The notes below the pieces were generated by a model that worked only from the letters and a program-made list of their open reading frames with translations, did no database searches and was not told the DNA's origin. A program made the position numbers and the translations under genes. 43,385 nucleotides of DNA from Chloroflexota bacterium (GTDB taxonomy: Bacteria; Chloroflexota; Dehalococcoidia; Lucifugimonadales; Australimonadaceae), in the NCBI GenBank assembly GCA_009838965.1, contig VXQP01000076.1:1-43385 (forward strand). The letters run 5' to 3'. Of this stretch, positions 43,255 through 43,385 are shown piece after piece (within the stretch, counting starts at the first letter, position 1; the number at the start of each line of letters is the position of its first letter).

Positions 43255-43385
43255 ATGCGGAAATCCCTGCGCATCCCAACCCTGATCATCCTTGCAGCCA
43301 TCTTTGTGCTGGCGCTGGTACTCGCTTACGACGCCTCCCGGGAAGAAGAGCCCGCGCCGACCCCCACCCCAACCCCAACCCAGAC
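43255..43385 (+). CDS. Membrane-anchored Thr-Pro-linker protein (3' end outside window)
   Basis: Only the first 43 residues are present: MRKSLRIPTLIILAAIFVLA and further hydrophobic residues make an N-terminal signal or anchor, then REEEPAPTPTPTPTQ begins a Thr-Pro linker like that of the preceding gene. A TATATA box ends 4 nt before the ATG, so initiation may be leaderless. The functional domain lies beyond the window. Confidence 0.7.
   Translation, partial: MRKSLRIPTLIILAAIFVLALVLAYDASREEEPAPTPTPTPTQ

Overview
The window looks like a chromosomal segment of a high-GC Chloroflexota bacterium of the Dehalococcoidia/SAR202 kind. This is an inference. It rests on secreted proteins with long Thr-Pro linkers at both ends, the mix of luciferase-like (LLM) oxidoreductases, Rieske oxygenases, SDRs, amidohydrolases and DUF427 proteins, and many short palindromic intergenic repeats. 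No rRNA, tRNA or CRISPR array was seen.

Layout. Positions 3-3662 hold the 3' part of a secreted RCC1-repeat protein and an AT-richer HEPN-STAND NTPase, a probable defence gene. Positions 3696-3997 are a 302-bp repeat whose inverted partner lies at 32807-33108. From 4113 to 15975 come acetyl-CoA synthetase, a three-gene minus-strand set (response regulator, His-rich small protein, membrane protein), a 2-hydroxyacid dehydrogenase, an alpha/beta hydrolase-LLM-RidA set, a lower-GC HAD phosphatase-purC pair, a cysteine-free HesB-like protein and two SDRs. From 16168 to 21323 a tightly packed run encodes methyltransferase, MOSC protein, FAD oxidoreductase, MFS transporter and an SthA-like flavoprotein. 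From 22084 to 27377 a catabolic operon encodes an amidohydrolase, three tandem Rieske oxygenases and a zinc-ribbon protein. A vapBC cassette sits at 27462-28108 between two 39-bp direct repeats derived from the 3' end of a haem-oxygenase-like diiron protein gene. Next come an LLM oxidoreductase coupled to a metallo-beta-lactamase-fold hydrolase, and a minus-strand alcohol dehydrogenase-DUF427 pair.

From 33177 onward the content is mostly housekeeping: lysA, holB, an HNH protein, CvpA, speD-speE, an isolated nuoA, prfA, then two Thr-Pro-rich exported proteins, the last cut by the window end.

The most notable observation is the DUF427 gene at 30814-31611. Two tandem DUF427 domains are read in one frame interrupted by a single TGA, exactly at the Cys position of the family's CPxKG motif. 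The TGA is followed at a suitable distance by a 7-bp stem with a 7-nt loop that fits the bacterial SECIS pattern, so this is a candidate selenoprotein. Next in interest are the HEPN-STAND gene, the paired 302-bp inverted repeat upstream of both acs and the alcohol dehydrogenase gene, and the vapBC insertion with its target duplication.
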